Below, in pieces: positions 62,339-64,000 of a stretch of 64,000 bases of DNA. The notes under the pieces are model-generated. The model was not told the origin of the DNA. It was given only the letters and a program-made list of their open reading frames with translations, and ran no database searches. The stretch covers positions 207,951-271,950 of the forward strand of contig NZ_PDDM01000003.1 in NCBI RefSeq assembly GCF_002914585.1, read 5' to 3'. Source of the stretch: Pseudanabaena sp. BC1403 (lineage in GTDB: Bacteria; Cyanobacteriota; Cyanobacteriia; Pseudanabaenales; Pseudanabaenaceae). Both the position numbers and the translations under genes were made by a program. How positions within the stretch are numbered: the first letter of the stretch is position 1; each line of letters opens with the position of its first letter.

Positions 62339-63031
62339 ATGACAAATGCAACCAAACTTCAAAACCTTCCAGCCTATACAGTAGCCGATGCCGCTCGTTA
62401 CTTGCGGATTCCATCGGGTACATTACAAGCTTGGCTACATGGGCGTACCTACAACACCAAAGACGGACAACAATTTTCTGCCCCCCTCATCCAGCGCCCC
62501 AGCACCGAATTTTCACAACTCTCATTCATCAACCTCGTAGAAGCTCATGTATTGCGAGTGATTCGCCAAGACCACAATATCCGCTTAGACAAAGTTCGCA
62601 CCGCCCTTGACTACATCGAACGTGAATTTGCCACCCCACATCCCCTCGCAAGCATTGACTTCCAGACCGACGGCGTAAACCTCTTTGTCGAATCCGTAGG
62701 AAAACTGATTAACGCCTCCGAAAATGGACAGTTAGCCATGCGTCAAACTCTTAATCAACTCCTCAAACGCATCGAATACGATCGCCAAGTTGCCATTCGC
62801 CTATTCCCCAACCTGCGCCCCAATCAATCCGATAGTCCAAAACTTCTCGTCTTCGATCCCGCCGTATCCTTTGGGCGTTTAGCGATCGCTGATACAGGCA
62901 TTCCCACATCCATTGTTGCCGAACGCTATCGAGCAGGAGATTCTATAGATTTACTGGCTGAAGACTACGGCTGCACAAGACTCCAAATCGAAGAAGCGAT
63001 CCGCTACGAACTCCCTCCTCAAATTGCGTGA
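62339..63031 (+). CDS. DUF433 antitoxin with an N-terminal DNA-binding region
   Basis: A 230-aa protein. The start (YTVADAARYLRIPSGTLQAWLHG) is a MerR-like helix-turn-helix. The C-terminal DUF433 domain (FDPAVSFGRLAIADTGIPTSIVAERYRAGDSIDLLAEDYGCTRLQIEEAIRYE) is the typical antitoxin of PIN-like toxins. It overlaps the next gene by 4 bp (GTGA). Confidence 0.85.
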   Translation: MTNATKLQNLPAYTVADAARYLRIPSGTLQAWLHGRTYNTKDGQQFSAPLIQRPSTEFSQLSFINLVEAHVLRVIRQDHNIRLDKVRTALDYIEREFATPHPLASIDFQTDGVNLFVESVGKLINASENGQLAMRQTLNQLLKRIEYDRQVAIRLFPNLRPNQSDSPKLLVFDPAVSFGRLAIADTGIPTSIVAERYRAGDSIDLLAEDYGCTRLQIEEAIRYELPPQIA

Positions 63032-63471
63032 ACAAGAAAAATACCGATAAGCCTATCTTTTTTGTAGATAGAGCCTTAGGCAAAAATTTAGTCAAAATCC
63101 TACGCAACGCAGGCGCAAATGCTGAAGCGCATATCGATCATTTTGCCCCCAATTCTCCAGATGTCGAATGGTTGTCAGAAGTCAGCCGTAGAGGATGGAT
63201 TGTCTTGACTAAAGATGCCAATCTGGGACGTACGCCCTCTGAGCAAATAGAGATCGCTAGTTCTAAGGCAAGAGTTTTTGTTTTAGCGATCGGCGATGCC
63301 AGTGGTGAAGAAATGTCACAAACTTTTATTCAGGCTCTAGACAGCATCGAGAGATTCATCAAGGGAAATCAATCCCCTTTCATCGCCAAAGTTTATCAAA
63401 ATAGTAGAGTGGCAATCTGGCAAAATCACACAAAACTTTTGAAAATGCTACAACGATCTAATGAATTGTAA
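63028..63471 (+). CDS. PIN-like (DUF5615/VapC45-type) toxin
   Basis: A 147-aa protein starting at GTG 63028. The PIN-like core has FFVDRALGKNLVKILR, DVEWLSEVSRRGWIVLTKDANL, and acidic residues in a PIN arrangement. Such toxins cleave RNA. Pairing with a DUF433 antitoxin matches the VapBC45-type module. Confidence 0.87.
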   Translation: MNKKNTDKPIFFVDRALGKNLVKILRNAGANAEAHIDHFAPNSPDVEWLSEVSRRGWIVLTKDANLGRTPSEQIEIASSKARVFVLAIGDASGEEMSQTFIQALDSIERFIKGNQSPFIAKVYQNSRVAIWQNHTKLLKMLQRSNEL

Positions 63472-63608
63472 GGATATAACGGCAACTTCTCGATTCTCGA
63501 TCCATTGACAGCCGATGAAATTGCTAATCAATTGCTTTATATTTAATGCGATCGCCACATCAACATATAAATCCAAGACTATACTGTAAAGATAAATCAG
63601 GAGGACTG

Positions 63609-63884
63609 ATGTACTTAACTGAATCAGCAAATACTTCCATGAAAGTCTTCTCTCTACAAGTACAAAAAGAAGGACAAATTAGCATTCCTCAAGATGTGCT
63701 AAACACCCTGCAAACCCACGAAGGACAAACCCTCACCCTGCTCCAAATCGGTGAATTTGCCGTAATTGTCCCCAGAATTCCCCAAGTCACAACACTAACA
63801 GAAAGCTTTGTATCCTTAATGAATTCAAGCAATGTCACCGTAGATGAACTGTTAGAAGGACTACAAGAAGAGCGTCAATCCTGA
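63609..63884 (+). CDS. AbrB/SpoVT-like protein
   Basis: A 91-aa protein from ATG 63609, with AGGAGG at 63599-63604 4 bp upstream. VFSLQVQKEGQISIPQDVLNTLQTHEGQTLTLLQIGEFAVIVPR is a swapped-hairpin AbrB fold. Such proteins are antitoxins or DNA-binding regulators. A toxin could lie past the window end. A possible -10 box TATACT lies at 63580-63585. Confidence 0.8.
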   Translation: MYLTESANTSMKVFSLQVQKEGQISIPQDVLNTLQTHEGQTLTLLQIGEFAVIVPRIPQVTTLTESFVSLMNSSNVTVDELLEGLQEERQS

Positions 63885-63978
63885 AATCTTACCTAATCCC
63901 GCGATCGCAGATGTATAGCAAAGTAAGGTTAAGATAGGACATAAAATTGAAACAGAAGAGACAGAAAAAGAAACGAAA

Positions 63979-64000
63979 ATGACAGCAGCTTACAGCATAC
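63979..64000 (+). CDS. Possible start of a gene cut by the window end
   Basis: ATG at 63979 begins MTAAYSI and runs to the end of the window. No clear ribosome-binding site is seen. Seven codons are too few to name it. Confidence 0.25.

Overview
The window is a stretch of cyanobacterial chromosome. It encodes plastocyanin, cytochrome c550 (PsbV), a photosystem II S4-domain protein, a Tab2-type translation factor, an SLH/OprB iron-uptake-type porin and an LptC-type protein. HIP1 octamers (GCGATCGC) are scattered through genes and gaps. The repeats and multidomain kinases would suit a Pseudanabaena-like filamentous lineage, but the sequence alone does not prove a genus.

Layout. 1-9.1 kb: five consecutive signalling genes (sensor kinases, a hybrid kinase and a REC-GGDEF protein) built from duplicated, re-shuffled modules. 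9.2-16.8 kb: housekeeping genes (galT-like, tab2, petE, psbV, hisA, a DppC-type permease) and a C39-like peptidase with four internal repeats. 16.8-21.5 kb: an accessory block with hicAB, a coiled-coil protein, a RAYT transposase bracketed by its putative GTAG-headed repeats, a RelE-type module, and unknown proteins including a lipoprotein. 21.5-30.5 kb: lptC, dusB, a class I (proteobacterial-type) phosphoribulokinase, a glycosyltransferase, a YoeB-type module, a secreted thioredoxin-like protein and topA. 30.5-34.3 kb: a DUF4760-like membrane protein, nuiA/nucA and an exported unknown. 34.5-41 kb: two tandemly duplicated TPR-CHAT proteins that differ by exactly five TPR units. 41.2-46.4 kb: HAS-barrel and two YbjN-like genes, an exported protein and the porin. 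46.9-53 kb: a FIST sensor with a histidine kinase, then metH. 53.1-64 kb: a probable defence island with an OLD-like ATPase plus DUF3226 pair, a NACHT-HEAT protein, a small partner carrying the same 25-residue tag, and several toxin-antitoxin modules. The S4/PRC-barrel pair sits inside this last block.

The best candidate for an undescribed system is the NACHT-HEAT protein (57353-60979) and the gene after it (61012-61386). The last ~25 residues of the NACHT protein and the first ~30 of the small protein share an ungapped tag (18 of 25 identical). The C-terminal domain of the small protein recurs in the coiled-coil protein at 17880-18494. This would fit a tag-based sensor/partner arrangement, but function is inference.

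The second theme is structured repeat DNA. It includes GTAG-headed hairpins of several families near a RAYT gene, long near-perfect palindromes with a three-base loop that mostly sit just after stop codons, and several MITE-like elements present in two copies.
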